Origin: Dryomyza anilis
Lineage: Eukaryota > Arthropoda > Insecta > Diptera > Dryomyzidae
Direction of reading: 5' to 3'
NCBI GenBank assembly: GCA_951804985.1
Contig: OX638136.1
Coordinates: 8,745,852-8,809,851 of the forward strand
DNA length: 64,000 nucleotides
The notes under the pieces were generated by a model. It saw only the letters and a list, made by a program, of their open reading frames with translations, did not search any database and was not told the origin of the DNA. The translations under genes and the position numbers were made by a program. Shown piece by piece: positions 35,917-49,702 of this stretch; position 1 is the first letter of the stretch; each line of letters begins with the position of its first letter.

Positions 35917-37037
35917 GTAAGACTGCGCATCGCTGCTCTATTATTTGCTTTATTTTTGAACACTATAAAAATATTTAATTGAGTATTGACTTAATATTTT
36001 TTTATTGTATTTTTTTTTTATAATTAACCTTTTTTACATTATATTTTAAGTTAAATTTAAATAAAATGTTTTTAGTTGAGTGAGGATACAAATAATTTTT
36101 TGATTACTTGTTTCAATTTTAATAGTTTTTTTGCACGCACTATCTTTGAGATAATTAGTCCTAAGTATGATACAATTTCTGATGTTTCTGTATAATTTAA
36201 ATTATTTTTGATTTATCTTTTGAATAATAAAATTTGTAACAGAGGTTTAAATTTTTATATTGTTTAATTTCGCGCTATTCATGTCTTAATTGGAGTTTAA
36301 TAATGGTTTGGGATCATCATGGTTAACATTGTTTTAAGTGTAAAGCATTTCAAACGCACAAACACTTAGGCATTTTGTTAATGTGTGCATTTGCCCTTTG
36401 CAGATCTAGATCATATGTTTATGGTCCCTACCTTCCCTACCATTTTGCTTCCGGATTATTGCCCACCTTACCCTGCCTGAGCCTACCATTTTCCTTACAC
36501 CTGTTTGGCTACCATACGCTACCTATGCCTTCCATTCCCCTACCAATTTTGTTTTCATGCTATAACAGGGAACTGGTAAGCATTTTGTGTAAGTTTTGGA
36601 AGTATCTTTATAGCTAGAATATGAAAGAGAAAGGTACCTGTAGCAGGCAAAAGCATTTTGTGTAAGTTCTGATTTTGAAGACTTGAAAAGTATCTTTGGA
36701 AGGGAAAGGTAGTCTACCTGTAGCAGGCAAACACATTGTATAGGAATTTTGTTTTGAAATTTTAAAAAGCATTTTAATAGTAGGGAACTAAAAGGGAATT
36801 TTTAAAATAAATAAATAGAATTTAATAAAATAATAAAACTTAGTAAATAAATAAAACTTATTAATTATAAATGTATCAATTTTGATATTCTTGAATACAG
36901 TTGAAAACTTTGAATATTTTGGATTACCTTCAAATATTTTCGATTATTTTTGAATACACTTAACGAAAAATTTCGTTTTCATATTTATCTATTTTTTATA
37001 TTGCACACAAATCACTATATTGCACACAAATCTTGTC
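35917..37037 (+). repeat. Unit segment 11: partial L, F piece, P, M, truncated C
   Basis: L joins T/F sequence at about 36101 and F joins P at about 36324, as in segment 8. A 26-bp deletion at about 36579 (gaactggtaagcattt) removes the P/M boundary. C ends at the templated junction (about 36998-37033), so there is no SINE fragment. Confidence 0.85.
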
Positions 37038-38185
37038 GAGTAACCGGTTTCTCTGTAAAGAATCCCGTTTGTGAGTTATCGTGAAAACCCCTCAAAAGTG
37101 AAACATTTGTCAAAATTATGACATATCACTTTACAAAACGGTTCAAAACTTAGCTTCCAGAGTTGCCAACTTGTCAATATTTACATATATTCATCCTTAA
37201 AGGATGCTGAATCTTGTCGAGTAACCGGTTTCTCTGTAAAGAATCTCGTTTGTGAGTTATCGTGAAAACCCCTCAAAAGTGATACATTTGTCAAAATTAT
37301 GACATATCAACATACAAAACGGTTCAAAACTTAACTTCCAGAGTTGCCAACTTGTCAATATTTACACATATTCATCCTTAAAGGATGCTGAATCTTGTCG
37401 AGTAACCGGTTTCTCTGTAAAGAATCCCGTTTGTGAGTTATCGTGAAAACCCCTCAAAAGTGATACATTTGTCAAAATTATGACATATCACCTTACAAAA
37501 CGGTTCAAAACTTAACTTCCAGAGTTGCCAACTTGTCAATATTTACACATATTCATCCTTAAAGGATGCTGAATCTTGTCGAGTAACCGGTTTCTCTGTA
37601 AAGAATCCCGTTTGTGAGTTATCGTGAAAACCCCTCAAAAGTGATACATTTGTCAAAATTATGACATATCACCTTACAAAACGGTTCAAAACTTAACTTC
37701 CAGAGTTGCCAACTTGTCAATATTTACACATATTCATCCTTAAAGGATGCTGAATCTTGTCGAGTATCCGGTTTCTCTGTAAAGAATCCCGTTTGTGAGT
37801 TATCGTGAAAACCCCTCAAAAGTGATACATTTGTCAAAATTATGACATATCACCTTACAAAACGGTTCAAAACTTAACTTTCAGAGTTGCCAACTTGTCA
37901 ATATTTACACATATTCATCCTTAAAGGATGCTGAATCTTGTCGAGTAACCGGTTTCTCTGTAAAGAATCCCGTTTGTGAGTTATCGTGAAAACCCCTCAA
38001 AAGTGATACATTTGTCAAAATTATGAAATATCACCTTACAAAACGGTTCAAAACTTAACTTCCAGAGTTGCCAACTTGTCAATATTTACACATATTCATC
38101 CTTAAAGGATGCTGAATCTTGTCGAGTAACCGGTTTATCAGTAAAAAATCCCGTTCGTGAAAAAAACACAAAATTATCTAAATAT
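37038..38185 (+). repeat. 181-bp satellite array 13 (6 monomers + terminal partial)
   Basis: Six monomers of exactly 181 bp, terminal monomer at 38124 with ttatcag. Confidence 0.97.
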
Positions 38186-38200
38186 CAGGGATTAAAAAAA

Positions 38201-38231
<31 letters not shown>

Positions 38232-38937
38232 TCTGTTCAGGCTTCTGTGCCCATGTATATTCTTGTGTTGTGCTGAATTCTCGCGAAAACGTTGAAACAA
38301 TTTTTTTTTTAATGTTTATGTATAAATAAAATTAAATCGAATTAATGAGATATGTGGTCGAATATGACATTTTTGTTGTTAAAATCATAAAAAGGAAAAA
38401 AAAGTAAAATTTTAAAATAAAATTTTAATATCGTAAAACGGCAACACTTAACATGCAAAGCTATATATAAGCTACATATATTGTTTCATTAATGCTTATT
38501 TACTGATTACTTGTTTCAATTTTAATAGTTTATTTTGCACGCACTATCTTTGAGATAATTAGTCCTAAGTATGATACAATTTCTGATGTTTCTGTATAAT
38601 TTTAATTATTTTTGGTTTATCTTTTGAATAATAAAATTTGTAACAGAGGTTTAAATTTTTATATTGTTTAATTTCGCGCTATTCATGTCTTAATTGGAGT
38701 AATGGTTTGGGATCATCATGGTTTCATTTTCACGATTTACTGAAGATGATCAATGTTGGGAGGGCAATAGTTGTTGCACTAACATCAATGTACAACACTT
38801 GTGGAAGCGTTTTGACGGAAATACTTATCTCTTTGGCTTTTAAAATCTTTTACTTTTTGGAATGTTTCGGACATTTTAATCTAATTATATTGCACACAAA
38901 TTTAAATATGTCTTGCTGTAGCAACGTGCATCTTTAA
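38186..38937 (+). repeat. Blocks T and F, copy 10
   Basis: TA run at 38203-38229 (27 bp), then full F. Confidence 0.85.
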
Positions 38938-39530
38938 GGGCCAGTTTTTCAGTGCTAGTTGAACTTCGTTTGTGGTTTAAACTTGGTTTAAAGTCAGAAA
39001 CGAATTTTTCAATTAATTATGTTCATAGTTTAAACGTAGTTTAAACGCCGAATATGTATCGTTTAAACTTCGTTTAAAATGTCATATTTTTTGGCAGAAC
39101 ATTGTTTAAACAACATTAATTTAAATATTTGTAAATAAAAATGTTTTCCTCGGACGAAGAAGATTTAAGTGATGCGGAAATATCGCATATATTAAATATT
39201 ACCGTGCTACGTTGTGTTAAAACCATTAGATCGCGTCCGGATCACTTTAATTTGTATGACGAACTGGATTTCTTTGTTAGATTTCGCTTATCAAAAACTT
39301 CAACTTATACCATTTTGCAACTTATTGGCACGCATATTGAACATCCAACAAATTGGTAAAGAATTCATCGAAATATATACTTTCACGTCAAATGTCTAAC
39401 AAATATATTATAGGAATAACGCTTTAACAGCAGAGCAAATGCTATTAATAACACTTCGTGTATATGGAACTGGAGGTATGTTGCGAACAATTGGGGATAT
39501 ATAGAATATTCCCCAAGTTTTCACGATAAG
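38938..39530 (+). mobile_element. PIF/Harbinger 5' fragment, copy 6
   Basis: Exon 1 from 39141; TAG in exon 2. Otherwise as copy 1. Confidence 0.85.
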
Positions 39531-40985
39531 GTAAGACTGCGCATCGCTGCTCTATTATTTGCTTTATTTTTGAACACTATAAAAATATTTAATTGAGTAT
39601 TGACTTAATATTTTTTTATTGTATTTTTTTTTTATAATTAACCTTTTTTTCATTATATTTTAAGTTAAATTTAAATAAAATGTTTTTAGTTGAGTGAGGA
39701 TACAAATAATTTTTTGATTACTTATTCAATTTTAATAGTTTTTTTGCACGCACTATCTTTGAGATAATTAGTCCTAAGTATGATACAATTTCTGATGTTT
39801 CTGTATAATTTTAATTATTTTTGATTTATCTTTTGAATAATAAAATTTGTAACAGAGGTTTAAATTTTTATATTGTTTAATTTCGCGCTATTCATGTCTT
39901 AATTGGAGTTTAATAATGGTTTGGGATCATCATGGTTAACATTGTTTTAAGTGTAAAGCATTTCAAACGCACAAACACTTAGGCATTTTGTTAATGTGTG
40001 CATTTGCCCTTTGCAGATCTAGATCATATGTTTATGGTCCCTACCTTCCCTACCATTTTGCTTCCGGATTATTGCCCACCTTACCCTGCCTGAGCCTACC
40101 ATTTTCCTTACACCTGTTTGGCTACCATACGCTACCTATGCCTTCCATTCCCCTACCAATTTTGTTTTCATGCTATAACAGGGAACTGGTATGTTCAAGC
40201 GAGCCCTAGCGGGCAAAAGCATTTTGTGTAAGTTTTGGAAGTATCTTTATAGCTAGAATATGAAAGAGAAAGGTACCTGTAGCAGGCAAAAGCATTTTGT
40301 GTAAGTTCTGATTTTGAAGACTTGAAAAGTATCTTTGGAAGGGAAAGGTAGTCTACCTGTAGCAGGCAAACACATTGTATAGGAATTTTGTTTTGAAATT
40401 TTAAAAAGCATTTTAATAGTAGGGAACTAAAAGGGAATTTTTAAAATAAATAAATAGAATTTAATAAAATAATAAAACTTAGTAAATAAATAAAACTTAT
40501 TAATTATAAATGTATCAATTTTGATATTCTTGAATACAGTTGAAAACTTTGAATATTTTGGATTACCTTCAAATATTTTCGATTATTTTTGAATACACTT
40601 AACGAAAAATTTCGTTTTCATATTTATCTATTTTTTATTTTACAACATGTCACTCAGACTTACTACTGAAGATTTATCTGCCTCGGCGGCTAGTGCAACA
40701 ATTTATTGTATTTGTACTCAAAGTGGTGGGATCTACAGTTAATTGCCGAATCCGAACGGCGGGTGAGAGCTTTTCATAGGTAAGAATGGAATGGGTTAAA
40801 GAAAAGTAACTTTTGTTATGTTATCATACTTCAAAAATAATAAAATAAGTGCGTTAATTTGAAAAAGAAAATATATCGAATGTGCAAAAGAAAAATATAT
40901 TAAACGAAATTTAATGAGAAAATGTTGCTAAAAAAATATTGCCAAAGAATAAGTTTGTCTAAAGAGACATGATGCGACACACACC
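39531..40985 (+). repeat. Unit segment 12: partial L, F piece, P, M, C
   Basis: L-to-F junction at about 39716 and F-to-P junction at about 39937. C is complete, with the SINE fragment at 40709-40781. It carries the private change gtctaaagagac. Confidence 0.85.
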
Positions 40986-42137
40986 GAGTAACCGGTTTCT
41001 CTGTAAAGAATCCCGTTTGTGAGTTATCGTGAAAACCCCTCAAAAGTGATACATTTGTCAAAATTATGACATATCACCTTACAAAACGGTTCAAAACATA
41101 ACTTCCAGAGTTGCCAACTTGTCAATATTTACACATATTCATCCTTAAAGGATGCTGAATCTTGTCGAGTAACCGGTTTCTCTGTAAAGAATCCCGTTTG
41201 TGAGTTATCGTGAAAACCCCTCAAAAGTGATACATTTGTCAAAATTATGACATATCAACATACAAAACGGTTCAAAACTTAACTTCCAGATTTGCCAACT
41301 TGTCAATATTTACACATATTCATCCTTAAAGGATGCTGAATCTTGTCGAGTAACCGGTTTCTCTGTAAAGAATCCCGTTTGTGAGTTATCGTGAAAACCC
41401 CTCAAAAGTGATACATTTGTCAAAATTATGACATATCACCTTACAAAACGGTTCAAAACTTAACTTCCAGAGTTGCCAACTTGTCAATATTTACACATAT
41501 TCATCCTTAAAGGATGCTGAATCTTGTCGAGTAACCGGTTTCTCTGTAAAGAATCCCGTTTGTGAGTTATCGTGAAAACCCCTCAAAAGTGATACATTTG
41601 TCAAAATTATGACATATCACCTTACAAAACGGTTCAAAACTTAACTTCCAGAGTTGCCAACTTGTCAATATTTACACATATTCATCCTTAAAGGATGCTG
41701 AATCTTGTCGAGTAACCGGTTTCTCTGTAAAGAATCCCGTTTGTGAGTTATCGTGAAAACCCCTCAAAAGTGATACATTTGTCAAAATTATGAAATATCA
41801 CCTTACAAAACGGTTCAAAACTTAACTTCCAGAGTTGCCAACTTGTCAATATTTACACATATTCATCCTTAAGGATGCTGAATCTTGTCGAGTAACCGGT
41901 TTCTCTGTAAAGAATCCCGTTTGTGAGTTATCGTGAAAACCCCTCAAAAGTGATACATTTGTCAAAATTATGACATATCACCTTACAAAACGGTTCAAAA
42001 CTTAACTTCCAGAGTTGCCAACTTGTCAATATTTACACATATTCATCCTTAAAGGATGCTGAATCTTGTCGAGTAACCGGTTTCTCAGTAAAAAATCCCG
42101 TTCGTGAAAAAAACACAAAATTAACTAAATATCAGGG
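40986..42137 (+). repeat. 181-bp satellite array 14 (6 monomers + terminal partial)
   Basis: Six monomers, one 1 bp short where catccttaaggatg (41864-41877) becomes a perfect 14-bp palindrome. Terminal monomer at 42071. Confidence 0.97.
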
Positions 42138-42146
42138 ATTAAAAAA

Positions 42147-42199
<53 letters not shown>

Positions 42200-42901
42200 C
42201 TGTTCAGGCTTCTGTGCCCATGTATATTCTTGTGTTGTGCTGAATTCTCGCGAAAACGTTGAAACAATTTTTTTTTTAATGTTTATGTATAAATAAAATT
42301 AAATCGAATTAATGAGATATGTGGTCGAATATGACATTTTTGTTGTTAAAATCATAAAAAGAAAAAAAAAGTAAAATTTTAAAATAAAATTTTAATATCG
42401 TAAAACGGCAACACTTAACATGCAAAGCTATATATAAGCTATATATATTGTTTCATTAATGCTTATTTACTGATTACTTGTTTCAATTTTAATAGTTTAT
42501 TTTGCACGCACTATCTTTGAGATAATTAGTCCTAAGTATGATACAATTTCTGATGTTTCTGTATAATTTTAATTATTTTTGGTTTATCTTTTGAATAATA
42601 AAATTTGTAACAGAGGTTTAAATTTTTATATTGTTTAATTTCGCGCTATTCATGTCTTAATTGGAGTAATGGTTTGGGATCATCATGGTTTCATTTTCAC
42701 GATTTACTGAAGATGATCAATGTTGGGAGGTCAATAGTTGTTGCACTAACATCAATGTATAACACTTGTGGAAGCGTTTTGACGGAAATACTTATCTCTT
42801 TGGCTTTTAAAATCTTTTACTTTTTGGAATGTTTCGGACATTTTAATCTAATCTTGCACACAAATTTAAATATGTCTTTCTGTAGCAACGTGCATCTTTA
42901 A
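42138..42901 (+). repeat. Blocks T and F, copy 11
   Basis: TA run at 42150-42196, then full F ending in taa at 42899-42901. Confidence 0.85.
42150..42196. repeat. TA microsatellite, 47 bp
   Basis: Its counterpart in the recent duplicate (46800-46842) is 43 bp. Confidence 0.98.
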
Positions 42902-43494
42902 GGGCCAGTTTTTCAGTGCTAGTTGAACTTCGTTTGTGGTTTAAACTTGGTTTAAAGTCAGAAACGAATTTTTCAATTAATTATGTTCATAGTTTAAACG
43001 TAGTTTAAACGCCGAATATGTATCGTTTAAACTTCGTTTAAAATGTCATATTTTTTGGCAGAACATTGTTTAAACAACATTAATTTAAATATTTGTAAAT
43101 AAAAATGTTTTCCTCGGACGAAGAAGATTTAAGTGATGCGGAAATATCGCATATATTAAATATTACTGTGCTACGTTGTGTTAAAACCATTAGATCGCGT
43201 CCGGATCACTTTAATTTGTATGACGAACTGGATTTCTTTGTTTGATTTCGCTTATCAAAAACTTCAACTTATACCATTTTGCAACTTATTGGCACGCATA
43301 TTGAACATCCAACAAATTGGTAAAGAATTCATCGAAATATATACTTTCACGTCAAATGTCTAACAAATATATTATAGGAATAACGCTTTAACAGCAGAGC
43401 AAATGCTATTAATAACACTTCGTGTATATGGAACTGGAGGTATGTTGCGAACAATTGGGGATATATAGAATATTCCCCAAGTTTTCACGATAAG
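42902..43494 (+). mobile_element. PIF/Harbinger 5' fragment, copy 7 (extra stop)
   Basis: The ATG is at 43105. An A-to-T change makes TGA in exon 1 (tttgtttgattt), in addition to the TAG in exon 2. The same double break is found in copy 8. Confidence 0.85.
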
Positions 43495-44451
43495 GTAAGA
43501 CTGCGCATCGCTGCTCTATTATTTGCTTTATTTTTGAACACTATAAAAATATTTAATTGAGTATTGACTTAATATTTTTTTATTGTATTTTTTTTTTATA
43601 ATTAACCTTTTTTTCATTATATTTTAAGTTAAATTTAAATAAAATGTTTTTAGTTGAGTGAGGATACAAATAATTTTTTACTGAACATTTTTTTTGGTCG
43701 TACAGTAGTTGTATGTACAACATTTTATGTTGAGAGGCATTTTAATGCGCTCCATTCACAATACAAAAAAAAAACAATCCAAAAGAAATGAAAGAATTGC
43801 TTTCAATATTAAAACAATCATTTTTTTAAAAAAGATGAATGCACGCCAATTAAAGAAAATTGAAAATTTCAATTGGACCAATGTTTATACTGTGTATATA
43901 TTTGTGGTATAACAAACAAAACACAACAAAAAGCACACAAAATAAGTATTTTAATGTTGCGACATAAAAGATAAACAAAAAGCTTTTACATGAGCTTTCG
44001 ACCAACATTGTTTTAAGTGTAAAGCATTTCAAACGCACAAACACTTAGGCATTTTGTTAATGTGTGCATTTGCCCTTTGCAGATCTAGTTCATATGTTTA
44101 TGGTCCCTACCTTCCCTACCATTTTGCTTCCGGATTATTGCCCACCTTACCCTGCCTGAGCCTACCATTTTCCTTACACCTGTTTGGCTACCATACGCTA
44201 CCTATGCCTTCCATTCCCCTACCAATTTTGTTTTCATGCTATAACAGGGAACTGGTATGTTCAAGCGAGCCCTAGCGGGCAAAAGCATTTTGTGTAAGTT
44301 TTGGAAGTATCTTTATAGCTAGAATATGAAAGAGAAAGGTACCTGTAGCAGGCAAAAGCATTTTGTGTAAGTTCTGATTTTGAAGACTTGAAAAGTATCT
44401 TTGGAAGGGAAAGGTAGTCTACCTGTAGCAGGCAAACACATTGTATAGGAA
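43495..44451 (+). repeat. Unit segment 13a: L, P, part of M
   Basis: It ends inside M at attgtataggaa, where the duplicated segment restarts. Confidence 0.85.
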
Positions 44452-45635
44452 TGTATAATTTTAATTATTTTTGATTTATCTTTTGAATAATAAAATTTGT
44501 AACAGAGGTTTAAATTTTTATATTGTTTAATTTCGCGCTATTCATGTCTTAATTGGAGTTTAATAATGGTTTGGGATCATCATGGTTAACATTGTTTTAA
44601 GTGGAAAGCATTTCAAACGCACAAACACTTAGGCATTTTGTTAATGTGTGCATTTGCCCTTTGCAGATCTAGATCATATGTTTATGGTCCCTACCTTCCC
44701 TACCATTTTGCTTCCGGATTATTGCCCACCTTACCCTGCCTGAGCCTACCATTTTCCTTACACCTGTTTGGCTACCATACGCTACCTATGCCTTCCATTC
44801 CCCTACCAATTTTGTTTTCATGCTATAACAGGGAACTGGTATGTTCAAGCGAGCCCTAGCGGGCAAAAGCATTTTGTGTAAGTTTTGGAAGTATCTTTAT
44901 AGCTAGAATATGAAAGAGAAAGGTACCTGTAGCAGGCAAAAGCATTTTGTGTAAGTTCTGATTTTGAAGACTTGAAAAGTATCTTTGGAAGGGAAAGGTA
45001 GTCTACCTGTAGCAGGCAAACACATTGTATAGGAATTTTGTTTTGAAATTTTAAAAAGCATTTTAATAGTAGGGAACTAAAAGGGAATTTTTAAAATAAA
45101 TAAATAGAATTTAATAAAATAATAAAACTTAGTAAATAAATAAAACTTATTAATTATAAATGTATCAATTTTGATATTCTTGAATACAGTTGAAAACTTT
45201 GAATATTTTGGATTACCTTCAAATATTTTCGATTATTTTTGAATACACTTAACGAAAAATTTCGTTTTCATATTTATCTATTTTTTATTTTACAACATGT
45301 CACTCAGACTTACTACTGAAGATTTATCTGCCTCGGCGGCTAGTGCAACAATTTATTGTATTTGTACTCAAAGTGGTGGGATCTACAGTTAATTGCCGAA
45401 TCCGAACGGCGGGTGAGAGCTTTTCATAGGTAAGAATGGAATGGGTTAAAGAAAAGTAACTTTTGTTATGTTATCATACTTCAAAAATAATAAAATAAGT
45501 GCGTTAATTTGAAAAAGAAAATATATCGAATGTGCAAAAGAAAAATATATTAAACGAAATTTAATGAGAAAATGTTGCTAAAAAAATATTGCCAAAGAAT
45601 AAGTTTGTCTAAAGAGACATGATGCGACACACACC
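44452..45635 (+). repeat. Unit segment 13b: F piece, P, M, C
   Basis: F-to-P junction at about 44586. SINE fragment at 45359-45431. Confidence 0.85.
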
Positions 45636-46787
45636 GAGTAACCGGTTTCTCTGTAAAGAATCCCGTTTGTGAGTTATCGTGAAAACCCCTCAAAAGTGAT
45701 ACATTTGTCAAAATTATGACATATCACCTTACAAAACGGTTCAAAACATAACTTCCAGAGTTGCCAACTTGTCAATATTTACACATATTCATCCTTAAAG
45801 GATGCTGAATCTTGTCGAGTAACCGGTTTCTCTGTAAAGAATCCCGTTTGTGAGTTATCGTGAAAACCCCTCAAAAGTGATACATTTGTCAAAATTATGA
45901 CATATCAACATACAAAACGGTTCAAAACTTAACTTCCAGATTTGCCAACTTGTCAATATTTACACATATTCATCCTTAAAGGATGCTGAATCTTGTCGAG
46001 TAACCGGTTTCTCTGTAAAGAATCCCGTTTGTGAGTTATCGTGAAAACCCCTCAAAAGTGATACATTTGTCAAAATTATGACATATCACCTTACAAAACG
46101 GTTCAAAACTTAACTTCCAGAGTTGCCAACTTGTCAATATTTACACATATTCATCCTTAAAGGATGCTGAATCTTGTCGAGTAACCGGTTTCTCTGTAAA
46201 GAATCCCGTTTGTGAGTTATCGTGAAAACCCCTCAAAAGTGATACATTTGTCAAAATTATGACATATCACCTTACAAAACGGTTCAAAACTTAACTTCCA
46301 GAGTTGCCAACTTGTCAATATTTACACATATTCATCCTTAAAGGATGCTGAATCTTGTCGAGTAACCGGTTTCTCTGTAAAGAATCCCGTTTGTGAGTTA
46401 TCGTGAAAACCCCTCAAAAGTGATACATTTGTCAAAATTATGAAATATCACCTTACAAAACGGTTCAAAACTTAACTTCCAGAGTTGCCAACTTGTCAAT
46501 ATTTACACATATTCATCCTTAAGGATGCTGAATCTTGTCGAGTAACCGGTTTCTCTGTAAAGAATCCCGTTTGTGAGTTATCGTGAAAACCCCTCAAAAG
46601 TGATACATTTGTCAAAATTATGACATATCACCTTACAAAACGGTTCAAAACTTAACTTCCAGAGTTGCCAACTTGTCAATATTTACACATATTCATCCTT
46701 AAAGGATGCTGAATCTTGTCGAGTAACCGGTTTCTCAGTAAAAAATCCCGTTCGTGAAAAAAACACAAAATTAACTAAATATCAGGG
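45636..46787 (+). repeat. 181-bp satellite array 15 (6 monomers + terminal partial)
   Basis: A duplicate of array 14, with the same 14-bp perfect palindrome variant at 46514-46527. Terminal monomer at 46721. Confidence 0.97.
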
Positions 46788-46796
46788 ATTAAAAAA

Positions 46797-46845
<49 letters not shown>

Positions 46846-47547
46846 CTGTTCAGGCTTCTGTGCCCATGTATATTCTTGTGTTGTGCTGAATTCTCGCGAA
46901 AACGTTGAAACAATTTTTTTTTTAATGTTTATGTATAAATAAAATTAAATCGAATTAATGAGATATGTGGTCGAATATGACATTTTTGTTGTTAAAATCA
47001 TAAAAAGAAAAAAAAAGTAAAATTTTAAAATAAAATTTTAATATCGTAAAACGGCAACACTTAACATGCAAAGCTATATATAAGCTATATATATTGTTTC
47101 ATTAATGCTTATTTACTGATTACTTGTTTCAATTTTAATAGTTTATTTTGCACGCACTATCTTTGAGATAATTAGTCCTAAGTATGATACAATTTCTGAT
47201 GTTTCTGTATAATTTTAATTATTTTTGGTTTATCTTTTGAATAATAAAATTTGTAACAGAGGTTTAAATTTTTATATTGTTTAATTTCGCGCTATTCATG
47301 TCTTAATTGGAGTAATGGTTTGGGATCATCATGGTTTCATTTTCACGATTTACTGAAGATGATCAATGTTGGGAGGGCAATAGTTGTTGCACTAACATCA
47401 ATGTATAACACTTGTGGAAGCGTTTTGACGGAAATACTTATCTCTTTGGCTTTTAAAATCTTTTACTTTTTGGAATGTTTCGGACATTTTAATCTAATCT
47501 TGCACACAAATTTAAATATGTCTTTCTGTAGCAACGTGCATCTTTAA
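46788..47547 (+). repeat. Blocks T and F, copy 12
   Basis: TA run at 46800-46842, then full F. Confidence 0.85.
46800..46842. repeat. TA microsatellite, 43 bp
   Basis: Two repeats shorter than its duplicate at 42150-42196, giving the change in offset within the 4.65-kb duplication. Confidence 0.98.
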
Positions 47548-48140
47548 GGGCCAGTTTTTCAGTGCTAGTTGAACTTCGTTTGTGGTTTAAACTTGGTTTA
47601 AAGTCAGAAACGAATTTTTCAATTAATTATGTTCATAGTTTAAACGTAGTTTAAACGCCGAATATGTATCGTTTAAACTTCGTTTAAAATGTCATATTTT
47701 TTGGCAGAACATTGTTTAAACAACATTAATTTAAATATTTGTAAATAAAAATGTTTTCCTCGGACGAAGAAGATTTAAGTGATGCGGAAATATCGCATAT
47801 ATTAAATATTACTGTGCTACGTTGTGTTAAAACCATTAGATCGCGTCCGGATCACTTTAATTTGTATGACGAACTGGATTTCTTTGTTTGATTTCGCTTA
47901 TCAAAAACTTCAACTTATACCATTTTGCAACTTATTGGCACGCATATTGAACATCCAACAAATTGGTAAAGAATTCATCGAAATATATACTTTCACGTCA
48001 AATGTCTAACAAATATATTATAGGAATAACGCTTTAACAGCAGAGCAAATGCTATTAATAACACTTCGTGTATATGGAACTGGAGGTATGTTGCGAACAA
48101 TTGGGGATATATAGAATATTCCCCAAGTTTTCACGATAAG
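47548..48140 (+). mobile_element. PIF/Harbinger 5' fragment, copy 8 (extra stop)
   Basis: A duplicate of copy 7, with both in-frame stops. The ATG is at 47751. Confidence 0.85.
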
Positions 48141-49702
48141 GTAAGACTGCGCATCGCTGCTCTATTATTTGCTTTATTTTTGAACACTATAAAAATATTT
48201 AATTGAGTATTGACTTAATATTTTTTTATTGTATTTTTTTTTTATAATTAACCTTTTTTTCATTATATTTTAAGTTAAATTTAAATAAAATGTTTTTAGT
48301 TGAGTGAGGATACAAATAATTTTTTACTGAACATTTTTTTTGGTCGTACAGTAGTTGTATGTACAACATTTTATGTTGAGAGGCATTTTAATGCGCTCCA
48401 TTCACAATACAAAAAAAAAACAATCCAAAAGAAATGAAAGAATTGCTTTCAATATTAAAACAATCATTTTTTTAAAAAAGATGAATGCACGCCAATTAAA
48501 GAAAATTGAAAATTTCAATTGGACCAATGTTTATACTGTGTATATATTTGTGGTATAACAAACAAAACACAACAAAAAGCACACAAAATAAGTATTTTAA
48601 TGTTGCGACATAAAAGATAAACAAAAAGCTTTTACATGAGCTTTCGACCAACATTGTTTTAAGTGTAAAGCATTTCAAACGCACAAACACTTAGGCATTT
48701 TGTTAATGTGTGCATTTGCCCTTTGCAGATCTAGTTCATATGTTTATGGTCCCTACCTTCCCTACCATTTTGCTTCCGGATTATTGCCCACCTTACCCTG
48801 CCTGAGCCTACCATTTTCCTTACACCTGTTTGGCTACCATACGCTACCTATGCCTTCCATTCCCCTACCAATTTTGTTTTCATGCTATAACAGGGAACTG
48901 GTATGTTCAAGCGAGCCCTAGCGGGCAAAAGCATTTTGTGTAAGTTTTGGAAGTATCTTTATAGCTAGAATATGAAAGAGAAAGGTACCTGTAGCAGGCA
49001 AAAGCATTTTGTGTAAGTTCTGATTTTGAAGACTTGAAAAGTATCTTTGGAAGGGAAAGGTAGTCTACCTGTAGCAGGCAAACACATTGTATAGGAATTT
49101 TGTTTTGAAATTTTAAAAAGCATTTTAATAGTAGGGAACTAAAAGGGAATTTTTAAAATAAAATAAATAAATAGAATTTAATAAAATAATAAAACTTAGT
49201 AAATAAATAAAACTTATTAATTATAAATGTATCAATTTTGATATTCTTGAATACAGTTGAAAACTTTGAATATTTTGGATTACCTTCAAATATTTTCGAT
49301 TATTTTTGAATACACTTAACGAAAAATTTCGTTTTCATATTTATCTATTTTTTATTTTACAACATGTCACTCAGACTTACTACTGAAGATTTATCTGCCT
49401 CGGCGGCTAGTGCAACAATTTATTGTATTTGTACTCAAAGTGGTGGGACCTACAGTTAATTGCCGAATCCGAACGGCGGGTGAGAGCTTTTCATAGGTAA
49501 GAATGGAATGGGTTAAAGAAAAGTAACTTTTGTTATGTTATCATACTTCAAAAATAATAAAATAAGTGCGTTAATTTGAAAAATAAAATATATCGAATGT
49601 GCAAAAGAAAAATATATTAAACGAAATTTAATGAGAAAATGTTGCTAAAAAAATATTGCCAAAGAATAAGTTTGTCTCAAGAGACATGATGCGACACACA
49701 CC
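48141..49702 (+). repeat. Unit segment 14: blocks L, P, M, C
   Basis: L, P and part of M belong to the right duplicate; the rest is a normal M/C. SINE fragment at 49426-49498. Confidence 0.85.

Larger units (their letters stand above)
33403..40620 (+). repeat. About 3.6-kb tandem duplication (two copies)
   Basis: Array 12 to segment 11 repeats as array 13 to segment 12. Offsets are 3,635 bp in the arrays and 3,614 bp in F (35093 and 38707); the difference matches the shorter TA run in the second copy (49 versus 27 bp). The copies diverge at the C block, where the first has the templated junction and the second a normal C. Confidence 0.85.
39802..44451 (+). repeat. Recent 4.65-kb tandem duplication, left copy
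   Basis: Every landmark recurs 4,646-4,650 bp later, including rare variants: gtctaaagagac, the palindromic cttaaggatg, cagatttgcc, and a TGA in the Harbinger exon 1. The 4-bp offset change matches the TA runs (47 versus 43 bp). The copies differ at very few other sites, for example gggaggtcaat here against gggagggcaat on the right. Confidence 0.95.
44452..49097 (+). repeat. Recent 4.65-kb tandem duplication, right copy
   Basis: It begins inside block F upstream sequence (tgtataattttaatt, equal to 39802) directly after M sequence, and ends where M resumes at 49098. The shared words at the breakpoint are only a few bases (gtata). Confidence 0.95.
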
